Source of the DNA: Odontocerum albicorne
Taxonomy: Eukaryota; Arthropoda; Insecta; Trichoptera; Odontoceridae
DNA: 64,000 nt
NCBI GenBank assembly: GCA_949825065.1
Contig: OX463859.1
Location: forward strand, 30,645,847-30,709,846
Reading direction: 5' to 3'
This document shows positions 1-10,691 of the stretch, in pieces (position 1 is the stretch's first letter; each line of letters opens with the position of its first letter). Made by a program: the position numbers and the translations under genes. The notes under the pieces were generated by a model, which was given only the letters and a program-made list of their open reading frames with translations, did not search any database and was not told where the DNA came from.

Positions 1-99
1 GAGATACAGGCAAAAGCCTAGTTTACTGGGGACACGACAAATGAAAGGCAACAAATCCAATTCCATTAAAATTGTATGTCCAAATTAAATTACCTGATG
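1..99. repeat. About 100-bp dispersed repeat, inverted copy at 25121-25220
   Basis: The first 99 bases match the reverse complement of 25121-25220 nearly base for base (for example gcaaaagcctagtttac). The second copy lies in the last Skeletor intron. It probably belongs to a transposon cut by the window edge; class unknown. Confidence 0.75.
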
Positions 100-225
100 T
101 TTTTTCGAAAATTATGTATATTTCTTTTCATGTTTAATAAATAAATAAAAAGAATAATGCAATCTCTGTTGCCTTCCGTTGAAAATAGGTGACATTATTA
201 AAAATTAATGATCTAGACACAAAAA

Positions 226-455
226 TGAATCTTCTTCTTCTCAGTGTCATTTCAGGTCCCCACAATGTTGAATATCACTTGAGAGTAGGCATCTTTGTCC
301 CCGGCAGCCCGAAAAAGATCTCCAACGCCTCTTATGCCAGTCCAATCACGGATATTGCGCAAACCAGGAGATTTGCCTCCTGCCAACACCTCTTCTGCCT
401 TCTATTTTGCCTTGGATGATCAGGTGCAGTCATTTGTACTTTGCTCCTCTAAGTA
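226..455 (-). pseudogene. Non-LTR retrotransposon fragment (RT C-terminal tail)
   Basis: Aligned base for base with 62640-62870, where the minus strand encodes the tail of an insect endonuclease/reverse transcriptase (VSYLGHVLRR type). Here only the end is left and the frame is broken. The mariner at 456 interrupts it. Confidence 0.7.
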
Positions 456-1030
456 TTAGGTGTTAAAATAAGTTTTGTCCGTTTTTTTCAAATTTAAAAA
501 CGAGTACCAAAAGAAAAACAAAATGGTAAAGGTTATACGTCATTCGAAAGAAAATTTTCTGCTCTACAAGATATTGTGTTTGCTTTTACGTTACATATAT
601 TATTTTATTTGATTACAAGCCTTCAAAATGGAATGTTAAGTAGACGAAAGTGAGCATTTTCGACACCTCCTGTTGGCGTTCAATCGAGGGAATAAAGCTG
701 TCAAAGCTGCTCGCGATATTTGCGAAGTGTACGGTGAAGATGCTATGAATGAAAGGACAGCTCGTCGATGGTTTTTGCGTTTCAAAGTCGGTAATTTCGA
801 TCTGAAAGATATGGAGCGTTCCGGACGACCAGTGGACTTCGATGAGGTCCGCTTAAACCATATTATTCATGAAGATCTTCTTCAAACCACCGTAGAATTG
901 GCTGAGCAGATGAATTGTAGTCACATTACTGTATACCGCCGTCTTAAATTAATGGGAAAAGTCCAGAAGTTCGGCGCTTGGGTTCCACATGTTTTGAGTG
1001 AAAACAACAAAAATCAATTGTCGAACGTTG
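456..1030 (+). mobile_element. DDE-less mariner copy 1 (HTH only)
   Basis: The left terminal repeat starts TTAGGTGTTAAAATAAG after a TA at 454-455 and matches the element at 43785-44451. The coding start at 628 has a stop at codon 4 (637-639, Q in the other copy). The frame then runs as a mariner N-terminal helix-turn-helix: AARDICEVYGEDAMNERTA, RRWFLRFKVGNFDLKDMERS, GRPVDFDE, ending in GKVQKFGAWVPHVLSENN. The copy stops abruptly near 1030 without its right repeat. The catalytic DDE part is absent. Confidence 0.85.
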
Positions 1031-1894
1031 GGGGTAAGAAAATTTAAACAGACTTGTTAGGATTTTAGAGAGATGTTACAATGAAAAAGATGCACCATTG
1101 GAATGATCTAGGTCACTAAACAATCAATTAATGATTTTAAGATAGTCAATCGTATTTTTAGTGTTTTTGTCTCCAAAACATGCAGTTTATTTTATAGCCC
1201 CAAAATAATTTGAATAATGACATTTTTTTTCAAATTTGAAGGCAAAGTAAAAGGAATTAATTTGCCTTGTTTAAAGATGTTTTATGAAATATATTTATTC
1301 AATATTTGGTGCAATAACTAGGATATTTAAATAAAATAGTTAAGCATGAAACTTGCCTTAAAGATTCTTTGAATTTCAGAAAAAAGACTGAAAATAGATT
1401 TTCAAAAATCTTAAGACTTGACTTTTCCAACAATTATATATTCAATCGACGATTTGACCAACTTTTGTCAATATTTACTTAAAGCATGCAAAATATTTTA
1501 ATTTTTTTCTTAGAATTTATCGATTTCGTTTAATAATGTAGACAAAATCCAAAATAGTTATTTTGAAATATAAAAATTCAATTGTGCTTTATTTCGAGAT
1601 TTATTGAATAAATTTTTAAAATACATAAATATTATTTGAATGTTTTTTTTCTCAGTCGATCCTTTTATTTGTATTGTAATCAATAGTCACAGAATTCCAA
1701 GTTTGCCATTTTAAAATAAAATTTAAGAAATAGTTTGCCATTGGAAAAAAAAAAAACAACTGGAAAAAACATTGATACAATCCTCTCGACCAGGCTTTCA
1801 GAGCAACTTGCTGTAAAGTATGGAGTATCATCGGAAGAGTCAGAACTTACAGCCCTTCAAGAAGTTTATTCAGTGAAACGCAAGCATCCTTTAA
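1031..1894. other. AT-rich stretch, no gene recognised
   Basis: Very AT-rich with homopolymer runs. A small frame at 1735-1986 runs into the TTAA MITE at 1895 and has no family resemblance, so it is not called as a gene. Confidence 0.6.
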
Positions 1895-2135
1895 CCCTGA
1901 GAGCGCTACGAGAAAAAAATATAATTGATTATCTAGTGCTGAGATATATTTACGATTCAGACGTTCGTGATAAATATTTATTTTAAACAACAAAAAAACA
2001 AAAAACAAATATTTTTACAACATAAATATATTTGAGAATATGTACCCTTGTATTCTAAATGAATGATATTCATTTAGAATACAAGGGTAGAACAAATTTC
2101 TTCCACTGCTATAGCAGTGCGCCGATCTCTCAGGG
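1895..2135. mobile_element. piggyBac-type TTAA MITE, 241 bp, copy 1
   Basis: Flanked by TTAA at 1891-1894 and 2136-2139. Ends are CCCTGAGAGCGCTACGAG and CGCCGATCTCTCAGGG. A near-perfect internal palindrome lies at 2046-2092 around gatattcattt. A second copy of exactly the same length lies at 6338-6578 in the opposite orientation. TTAA duplication with CCC/GGG ends is the piggyBac signature. Confidence 0.88.
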
Positions 2136-2344
2136 TTAAGTAACTTTGGTCTCTAAAGTCAGAATTCATAGAAATACTAATTTCTAAGCTTGAAATTTCG
2201 TGATTTGTATTAAGAGTCCAAACTTTTATAGAAAGTAATGAAACCAACACAACTCCTTATTTACGAAATCTACGATAAATTTGTATGAAATTAATCTTTC
2301 GATACAATTTTTTTTCAGTAAAAAACAGTTAAGTTTTAGTATCT

Positions 2345-2919
2345 ATACTTGAGAAAATATAGGATGGTTCCTGTGACATTTGAAATGTCATGTCTCAAAG
2401 GGATGGGGGAAAATCGTTTTTTTTTACAAATCGAATAGTTTTTTTATAAATCGAATAATTGTTTTTCTCTAAACTGATGTTTTAATTCCTAATTTTAATT
2501 ATACTGACTTTCTAATGTATTGTATCATTTGTATCTATCTTTAAATAGGCCAAGGTGCACTATGAACTAATATTAATTAAGAACATTTAATTTTAGGTAT
2601 AAAAAATTAAAAAATCCAATTATCGTATACCCCATCCCTAGACAATGCAGACTAACGTAGTGACTTTTGACAAATGTCACCAAATATTATTTGATTTTAA
2701 CAAATTGCCACATTTTTGGTAATTTGTAATAAGATATATTAATTTGTCATTATTGTTAGTTTTATGTAATGTATTTATCTAAATAACTTGCTATTTATTA
2801 GTATCGAGGCTTATATTAAAGTTGATAAAATAATTAAAATTACTGAACGTCGTTACAAGGTTGTATTGGGGCAAATTTGTGAACTATCACAGGAACCATG
2901 CTACATTTTCTCAAGTATA
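2345..2919 (+). mobile_element. Long TA MITE (about 575 bp), copy 1
   Basis: Terminal inverted repeats start TATACTTGAGAAAATATAGG and end in the complement (CTACATTTTCTCAAGTATA). The interior holds the aaagggatgggg block and the aaataacttgctatttatt block. Other long copies lie at 13105-13693 and 60399-60967, and five about 220-bp deletion derivatives occur elsewhere. No transposase. The TA-flanked long TIR suggests a Tc1/mariner-mobilised element. Confidence 0.85.
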
Positions 2920-3392
2920 CCATATATCAGCCTAGAAGCTGCATTGAAAACAGATGCATTGAACAAGTATAGTGATGTAATGTAAATTAAGGCTTAAATG
3001 TAAATTAAGGTCAAAATGTAAATTAAGGCTGAAATGATATTTTGAAATGAAAAGTTTAAGGAGTGACTTTAGTTACGAATCAATATTAACATAATGTAAT
3101 GATTAGGTTTGAATATTTACTTTTTGCGATCCATTATTAAATTTAACTTAACATGAAGATTATTTATATTATTTGACTTGTGTCACTATTGAAAACAACT
3201 AAAAAAAATCACAATTCAAACAAAAAGATGTCAAAACATATCTAAAATACAATTCTTAATATACAAGTATATCATACCTACTTCAGAATAATATCGTATA
3301 TTTAATGCGAGACGGGTACAAGTTAAAATAACAATTTCGAAATAATTGAGTGTGCCACATTAAAATTGCATGCCTTAAGATATGAAACTCTA

Positions 3393-3588
3393 GACGACCT
3401 CCGTGGCCTGGTGGTAAGACACTTGCCTGCCGATCCAGAGGTTGCGGGTTCGATCCCCGCTGGAACTCAGATTTTTTTAAATAGGATTCCAGTCTGGTTA
3501 ACACTCAGAGCCTATAAAAACATCTTTCTGGTTGGTTGGAAGAGATTGCCACATGGCAATAAACTCGCCAGGTTAAAAAAAAAAAAAT
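3393..3588 (+). mobile_element. tRNA-derived SINE, copy 1
   Basis: The head has pol III boxes (A box tggcctggtggtaag, B box ggttgcgggttcgatcccc). The body includes ggattccagtctggttaac and tgccacatggcaataaac, and it ends in a poly-A run. Near-identical copies lie at 9102, 24165, 32461, 45525 and 45774, so the family is young. No intact tRNA cloverleaf is implied. Confidence 0.92.
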
Positions 3589-3624
3589 TAAAATTAATAG
3601 AACCTTTTATTCTTTTAATCGCTG

Positions 3625-3906
3625 ATCGTGAAAAGCCAGGTCTATAAGAATAGCCCCCAATCAATTCCTGAGGTGAAGGATGAAATTATTCGCGTTATCG
3701 GTGAGTTAGAACCGCTTTTGACAAAAGAGTGGAAATCTGTGGAGCTGCAAGAGGTGGGTATTTGGCGGATTTTGTTTTTGTGTTTAAATGTCATACATTA
3801 TACTTCAATGACCAATAAAAAGTTTTTTGAAATCAAAGCAAATTGTGTGTTTTATTCAAGAATTAAAATTTTTTTTATTAAAAAAACCGCTCAATTTGAA
3901 TGACCC
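3625..3906 (+). pseudogene. IS630/Tc1/mariner-superfamily transposase, 3' fragment
   Basis: Starts mid-gene after the SINE tail and encodes VKSQVYKNSPQSIPEVKDEI and IRVIGELEPLL, then has a deletion relative to the longer copy at 53238-53794. It ends in the shared terminal repeat (caatttgaatgaccctata). Non-functional. Confidence 0.8.
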
Positions 3907-3919
3907 TATATACACATTT

Positions 3920-4296
3920 TAGTAATCAACTTGTGCCAGAATCCTGATGATATATATCATACATGTATTAGTAATCAACTTGTGCCAGAATCCTGATGAT
4001 ATATATCATACATGTATTAGTAATCAACTTGTGCCAGAATCCTGATGATATATATCATACATGTATTAGTAATCAACTTGTGCCAGAATCCTGATGATAT
4101 ATATCATACATGTATTAGTAATCAACTTGTGCCAGAATCCTGATGATATATACATGTATTAGTAATCAACTTGTGCCAGAATCCTGATGATATATATCAT
4201 ACATGTATTAGTAATCAACTTGTGCCAGAATCCTGATGATATATATCATACATGTATTAGTAATCAACTTGTGCCAGAATCCTGATGATATATAAA
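3920..4296. repeat. 49-bp tandem array, 8 copies
   Basis: Units start at 3920, 3969, 4018, 4067, 4116, 4160, 4209 and 4258. Almost identical except the fifth, which lacks 5 bp. Contains tgccagaatcctgatgat. It abuts the transposase fragment's terminal repeat. Confidence 0.97.
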
Positions 4297-4989
4297 CATA
4301 TTAGAATTTCAAAATGAGACAACTTTGAACCAATCATTTTGTTTACTTTTTTATTACAAATATTAAGAAACGTCGAAATTTATCATTATAAAGAATAATT
4401 TATGTGTAGTTGAAACATATGGATAGAGATAATTTTTAGAAAAAAATTCACTTATGACAGTCTTTCATTAAAGATGCGATTTAATATCCTTTAAAATAAC
4501 TTTCTTAAAACATTGAAAAAAATATTTTCAGAATATTTGATTATCAAATTTAATCAAAAACAAAATATTATTATATATAAATAGAAAATATTTATTTTTA
4601 ATATATTGCAAGTGAATGATGGTTTGTAAAAACAGTAGAAAAGCAAACCAGTTAGTTATATATTAATTAATTTATCTTAAATATAATAGTATCATATGTA
4701 CTCGTAGTTTTACATTTATTTATTAAATTCTTAATACAATATGTTGTGCAGTACTGATGGTGAAATACGTTGACCTCACGCAGTGTTAATGTTGACACAA
4801 AGGACATAATTATTGTAATCACAGTAAAATATTAAAAATATCTTAATTAACGCAAGAAGTATTTTTACCTCCTCTCTAAGTAAATGAAACAGTCTTCTGA
4901 TGCAATGACTTCGGTTTGATGTGAGGGAAACACTAAGACTTATCTGGTGCCATTTTACATTTTATGTGTGTGATTCAAAGGGAAGTGTG

Positions 4990-5130
4990 GGATGTTGACC
5001 ATAGAATAAGTGTGGGGTGGATGAAATTCAGATCGGTAACAGGAGTATTGCGTGACACAAAAATGCCTATAAAACTAAAAGGAAAGGTATAACAGACTAT
5101 CGTTAGACCCGCAATTATGTATGGCTCAGA
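4990..5130 (+). pseudogene. RTE-like reverse transcriptase fragment
   Basis: One frame reads [20 protein letters not shown], then MPIKLKGKV, a stop, and TIVRPAIMYGSE. This is the typical segment after the catalytic core in RTE-like insect elements. It is followed by a deletion and a stop; no upstream RT motifs remain. Confidence 0.75.
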
Positions 5131-5280
5131 ATGAATGCAATTTTAACCAAGTCATCAATGGTTGGGAGAAGGAAAAGAAGATTGGGAAAAAGGATGTGGA
5201 AACACCTGGTAAAACTCACTGTCACTGAAAGGAGATGAAATAATTTTTATATGCCTTTTAAAGTACATAGGCTAATATTA

Positions 5281-6672
5281 ATATTTTAATATCTGTGGTA
5301 AATTTTTTAAATATTGAAAATATGAGACTTTATTTTTCTTAAGAATGCTGCAAATAAAGATTAATTATATTATGTATTGTAATTTGTTTTATCAAACACT
5401 GTTTATTCCATAGATACCATTTATATGAATTACCATCTATAACTGTGGTCAATTTTTCAGTGACTAAAAATGATATAACGTAGAAGATTCCAAAGTTTAG
5501 AAATAATATCAACTTGACAAATGATCAGTTGCAGTTAATTAATCTTTGTTATTTGTTTTATCAAACACTGTTTCAAGGTTTTCCCCTCATCATCAGGGGA
5601 GCACAAACAAAACAGTTTGTTTATTCCACTTTTTGTTACAGTATAATCCTACCGGTTTTAATCCTTTCTTGTGTGTTTGTGCTCCTTGCCTTGAAACCGG
5701 TAGGGTTATACCGTTACAAAGAGTGGAATAAACAATGTTTGATAAAACAAATTACAATGTAATTAAACCTCTACAGTGTTAATGCCTTAACTATAAACAA
5801 AATATAATGATATTATTTATAGTTAAGGCATTAACATTATGAAGGTTTAAAGACACTGTAATTTGTTTTATCAAACATTGTTTATTCCACTCTTTGTAAC
5901 GGTATAACCCTACCGGTTTCAAGGCTTTCGCCTCATCATCAGGAGAGCACAAACACACAATAAAGGCTTATACTGTGACAAAAGTGGAATAAACAAACTG
6001 TTTTGTTTGTGCTACCCTGATGATGAGGGTAAAACCTTGAAACGGGTAGGGTTATACCGTTACATAAAGTGGAATAAACAGTGTTTGATAAAACAAATGA
6101 CAAAGATTAATTAACTGCAATTGATCATTTATCAAAGTTGATATTATTTCTAAACTTTGTTAATATTTAAGAAAAAAATACAAAACTTTGGAATCTTCTA
6201 CGCTGTATCATTTTAAGTCACTGAAAAATTGACCACAGTTATAGATGGTAATTAATATAAATAGTAACTATGGAATAAACAGTGTTTGATTAAACAAATT
6301 ACATAATATAATTAATCTTTATTTGCAGCATTCTTAACCCTGAGAGATCGGCGCACTGCTATAGCAGTGGAAGAAATTTGTTCTACCCTTGTATTCTAAA
6401 TGAATATCATTCATTTAGAATACAAGGGTACATATTCTAAAATATATTTATGTTGTAAAAATATATTCTTTTTGTTTTTTTGTTGTTTAAAATAAATATT
6501 TATCACGAACGTCCGAATCGTAAATATATCTCGGCACTAGATAGACAATTATATTTTTTTCTCGTAGCGCTCTCAGGGTTAAGAAAAATAAAGTCTCATA
6601 TTTTCAATATTTAAAAAATTGACCACAGATATTATTAGATGGTAATTAATATAAATGGTAACTATGAATTAT
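5281..6672. mobile_element. Large foldback (inverted-repeat) element, about 1.4 kb
   Basis: The left arm (about 5281-5807) is repeated in reverse complement as the right arm (about 5809-6672); the centre is near 5808. Arms contain atcaaacactgtttattcc, gaaaccggtagggttatacc and ctgatgatgagg blocks. The right arm is longer because a 241-bp TTAA MITE sits in it (6338-6578). No coding capacity. The related smaller element at 47135-47594 has a 12-bp target duplication. A Penelope-like (pLTR) origin is possible (see findings). Confidence 0.8.
6338..6578. mobile_element. piggyBac-type TTAA MITE, 241 bp, copy 2
   Basis: TTAA at 6334-6337 and 6579-6582; same length as copy 1, inverted orientation. The matching empty site (a single TTAA) is in the left foldback arm at about 5340-5343, which proves the boundaries. 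Confidence 0.95.
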
Positions 6673-6970
6673 TGACAAAGAACAAGCAATAAAGATTACT
6701 TGCCATATTTTATTACTCAAATAAATAGACTTCTCTCTGGAAAAGTTTTTTTTAAGTGGTCACTTTTTAAGAGCCTAGTTCTTATTATAAACTAGACAAT
6801 TTAATCGTACCATGTACGGTTTCAGAGTTAAAATTTTATTACTTTTTTCGTATATTAAAAATGTTCGTCAATCCTTACAACATGTCCATTTGGGATAAAC
6901 CCATTATAAGACCTAATGATACCAAGTCATTCATCAGACTGTTCTTTGAGGCAGTGCCGGTAAGCGGAGT

Positions 6971-8197
6971 CATCAGTGCTCAGCGTAGAAGTATATGGAG
7001 GACCATCAGTGCTCAGCGTAGAAGTATATGGAGGACCATCAGTGCTCAGCGTAGAAGTATATGGAGGACCATCAGTGCTCAGCGTAGAAGTATATGGAGG
7101 ACCATCAGTGCTCAGCGTAGAAGTATATGGAGGACCATCAGTGCTCAGCGTAGAAGTATATGGAGGACCATCAGTGCTCAGCGTAGAAGTATATGGAGGA
7201 CCATCAGTGCTCAGCGTAGAAGTATATGGAGGACCATCAGTGATCAGCGTAGAAGTATATGGAGGACCATCAGTGCTCAGCGTAGAAGTATATGGAGGAC
7301 CATCAGTGCTCAGCGTAGAAGTATATGGAGGACCATCAGTGCTCAGCGTAGAAGTATATGGAGGACCATCAGTGCTCAGCGTAGAAGTATATGGAGGACC
7401 ATCAGTGCTCAGCGTAGAAGTATATGGAGGACCATCAGTGCTCAGCGTAGAAGTATATGGAGGACCATCAGTGCTCAGCGTAGAAGTATATGGAGGACCA
7501 TCAGTGCTCAGCGTAGAAGTAAATGGAGGAGCATCAGTGCTCAGCGTAGAAGTATATGGAGGACCATCAGTGCTCAGCGTAGAAGTATATGGAGGACCAT
7601 CAGTGCTCAGCGTAGAAGTATATGGAGGACCATCAGTGCTCAGCGTAGAAGTATATGGAGGACCATCAGTGCTCAGCGTAGAAGTATATGGAGGAGCATC
7701 AGTGCTCAGCGTAGAAGTATATGGAGGACCATCAGTGCTCAGCGTAGAAGTATATGGAGGACCATCAGTGCTCAGCGTAGAAGTATATGGAGGACCATCA
7801 GTGCTCAGCGTAGAAGTATATGGAGGAGCATCAGTGCTCAGCGTAGAAGTATATGGAGGACCATCAGTGCTCAGCGTAGAAGTATATGGAGGACCATCAG
7901 TGCTCAGCGTAGAAGTATATGGAGGACCATCAGTGCTCAGCGTAGAAGTATATGGAGGACCATCAGTGCTCAGCGTAGAAGTATATGGAGGAGCATCAGT
8001 GCTCAGCGTAGAAGTATATGGAGGACCATCAGTGCTCAGCGTAGAAGTATATGGAGGACCATCAGTGCTCAGCGTAGAAGTATATGGAGGACCATCAGTG
8101 ATCAGCGTAGAAGTATATGGAGGAGCATCAGTGCTCAGCGTAGAAGTATATGGAGGAGCATCAGTGCTCAGCGTAGAAATATATGGAGGAGCATTTT
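6971..8197 (+). repeat. 33-bp minisatellite, about 37 copies
   Basis: Unit catcagtgctcagcgtagaa plus 13 more bases. Because 33 is divisible by 3, two plus-strand frames stay open throughout: one gives an 11-residue repeat with SAQRRSIWRTI, the other LSVEVYGGPSV. The third frame has a stop in each unit. A frame opening at 6861 enters the array and ends at 8210. Variants (ctc/atc, acc/agc, tat/aat) are scattered along it. Confidence 0.97.
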
Positions 8198-8209
8198 GAA
8201 GTTATATTG

Positions 8210-9090
8210 ATATCATACTTATGTGAAGGATACAAGAGAAATTATGATTTAGAAAAGCATCATAGTTGTGTACTCGACTTAAGCAAACATATCAGTGGGA
8301 GTACAATGATTGTATAATTACTGTGAAAACAATAAATTATGACCTTTCCATCATCCTACCTTAAAAATACTGATATTTCTAAAATATTAAGGAAATAGTT
8401 TCATTTTTAATTCAGTAGTTTGTAGAATCTTAAAAGTACCGTTTAAACTAACAATTTTTTTATCTACAATAATACATTTTGTTTCATATAAAAAAAAAAG
8501 TGAAATTTCTTCCCCATGTTTTTCAAGAATCAATATATTAGTGGACATCTGTTTTAGTAATGTTTTCTAAAAACATAAAATATAAAACTCCAGTAGAATC
8601 ATTACTTTTAAATTTATTGACAGTAAAACTTAAAAATCAACTGAAGATATTTTGTTTTTTTTTTAAATAAATATGTTAGGCCGTAGAAAAAAGCTATAAA
8701 TTGAGTTGAAACAATATTTTACTATTTTATGTTGAGTTTGTGCTCATTTACACGTGTAGCAATGGAAATTGGTAATTATTTTAATGATACTCACGGTCTT
8801 TGTAATATTTCCGATAAGTGCATAATCAAAATTAACACACTTGTAAATTAGTCATATATTTTTTATGATACAAGGACACGTAAGATTTCAAACGTATGAT
8901 ATTTTATCGAATGAAAACTTTCGGTTTTTATCAGGTATTAATTTTTCTTTGCTCGACTAGTTTCGACGTGTCATCAATTGGTCCTTATCGAACCGTAGCT
9001 TAACATCTTATAACCACAGAAAGCAAACATTGGATAAAAAGAAGTGATATTTATGAAAACCTGTACATACCGTAACTAATATTCTAATCC
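8210..9090. other. AT-rich stretch with one hammerhead-like motif
   Basis: No gene seen. On the minus strand at about 8950-8980 there is TTGATGACACGTCGAAAC followed by TAGTCGAG, resembling the CUGANGA...GAAA core but with U for the first C. Confidence 0.4.
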
Positions 9091-9101
9091 ATAGAAATTT
9101 C

Positions 9102-9291
9102 GACGACCTCCGTGGCCTGGTGGTAAGACACTTGTCTGCCCATCTGGAGGTTGCGGGGTCGATCCCCGCTGGAACCCAGATTTTTTTTAAATCGGATTCC
9201 AGTCTGGTTAACACTTAGGGCCTATAAAAACATCTTTCTGGTTGGTTGGAAGAGATTGCCACATGGCAATAAACTCGCCAGGTTAAAAAAA
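9102..9291 (+). mobile_element. tRNA-derived SINE, copy 2
   Basis: Same family as 3393-3588: A-box and B-box head, tgccacatggcaataaac tail block, and a poly-A run interrupted by tt. Confidence 0.92.
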
Positions 9292-9869
9292 ATTAAAATT
9301 CTCTACATAAAACTTTTAATAAATGTGATATTTATAAATTATCATATATCTAACAACTCTTCCCTCATAAGTTAAGCAAAGTGGCAGAGTGCCTATCGCT
9401 GGAACTTTTTTTCGTGATAAATGGTTTGTTTTTATTTTTATAGGTGTCTTCACTGGATATTATAGCAAAAGCTAGAAAAAGATACCTTGTGTGATAGGCA
9501 AGGATTAAGTTGTTGCGAGTTAGTTTTCCTACCGAATATGAACAATCATTCAACAGAAATAAGTAAACTCTCTATAATGGGAGAAAAGTGCCAACCTGGC
9601 AATGAGGATTATATTTCCATGCTTTAAAATGTTATTAAAAGAAAAAAATAGAGATAGACTCAATGAGTACTTACTGTGATTATTAGAATGATAATACAAT
9701 ACCTCTAAATGACATGGCAACACCAAGTACCATAGACATTTTTTGAAATTATTAATCTTCCAAAAGCATTAGTTATGCTAACTAGTTTCGACGTCCGTTC
9801 GATGCGTCAAAACTAATCAGCATAAATATACTAATATGCAATAAAAATTGTAAGTTGTCAATAACAGAA

Positions 9870-10384
9870 CCCTACAATGCATGACATCATGGATTTTGAT
9901 GAAGTTTATATTCAGCATAGGAAATGTGATGTATACGACGGGAAAAATAATGAAAAAAATCAAAAACAATTGTTAGTGTTTTTTTTTATTGAAAAAATGC
10001 ATGATGATGCAAGTTTGCTTCACACATATTTTGTTAATATTTACCATGCAGATAAATTTTTACACGAAAATTATTGTGTAAATAAATAAAACATACACAA
10101 ATTGTTATAATTTTTCCCTTTTTCAACTTCTAAAACACTTTTATTATTGTTTAATTAATTCTTGAAATGCAGTAAAAAGTTGAGTCCACCATTCATCCAA
10201 CTGTCAGAATTAAAAATAATTTTTTGATATACAAACACCTTTTTAAATTATTTTTTTAATAGTCAACAAGAGAGATAGCTGTACCGTATGATTTAAGTGT
10301 ATTTTATTCCCAAAATATGGTCTTGCATTTATCATATTTTTTAAATTATCATGATGCAAATTTGTATTCCAATGCACTGTAGGG
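9870..10384. mobile_element. TTAA-type MITE (CCCTACAATGC family), copy 1
   Basis: Left end CCCTACAATGCATGA; right end TGCACTGTAGGG followed by TTAG. Matched in length and ends by 32863-33383, which keeps TTAA on its left. A 70-codon frame inside (9877-10089) has no recognised similarity. Confidence 0.7.
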
Positions 10385-10691
10385 TTAGTGTTCAAGTATC
10401 AGAAACATACTAAAAGATCAAAGTTATTAATGTTTGTAAAGAAAATTCTAACTATAGTAAATACACATGAATAAAAAATCATTAAGCAATTTAAAATCTC
10501 GAGTGTAAAACATTTATTACTTAAATAAAATACATTTCTAATAAATATTTATGTAAGTTAATACAGAACAACTTTTTGATTCTGTAAAATATATAATGCA
10601 TTAATTAACAAATAAAGTTCTTATCACAATGATATAAAAATGTCAATAAAAACCTTTTTTAATACACACGATGAACATAAAATATTGAATA

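Noticed and set aside
1735..1986. 83-codon ORF
   Set aside because: No start context, runs from A-rich DNA into the terminal repeat of a MITE, and no family match.
3400..3470. tRNA gene(s) from A- and B-box heads
   Set aside because: All belong to SINE copies with SINE bodies and A-rich tails; the acceptor stem and anticodon arm are not preserved.
4140..4170. Hammerhead core in the 49-bp array (cctgatgatatatatcat)
   Set aside because: CTGATGA is present but no GAAA follows at a suitable distance; the match is by chance.
6861..8210. 449-codon ORF across the 33-bp array as a protein gene
   Set aside because: The openness follows from a unit length divisible by 3 and no stop in the unit; a second frame is open equally. 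No family resemblance and no exon structure.
9877..10089. 70-codon ORF as a host gene
   Set aside because: Lies wholly inside a TTAA-type MITE, has no recognised domain and is Asn/Lys-rich as expected from AT-rich DNA.
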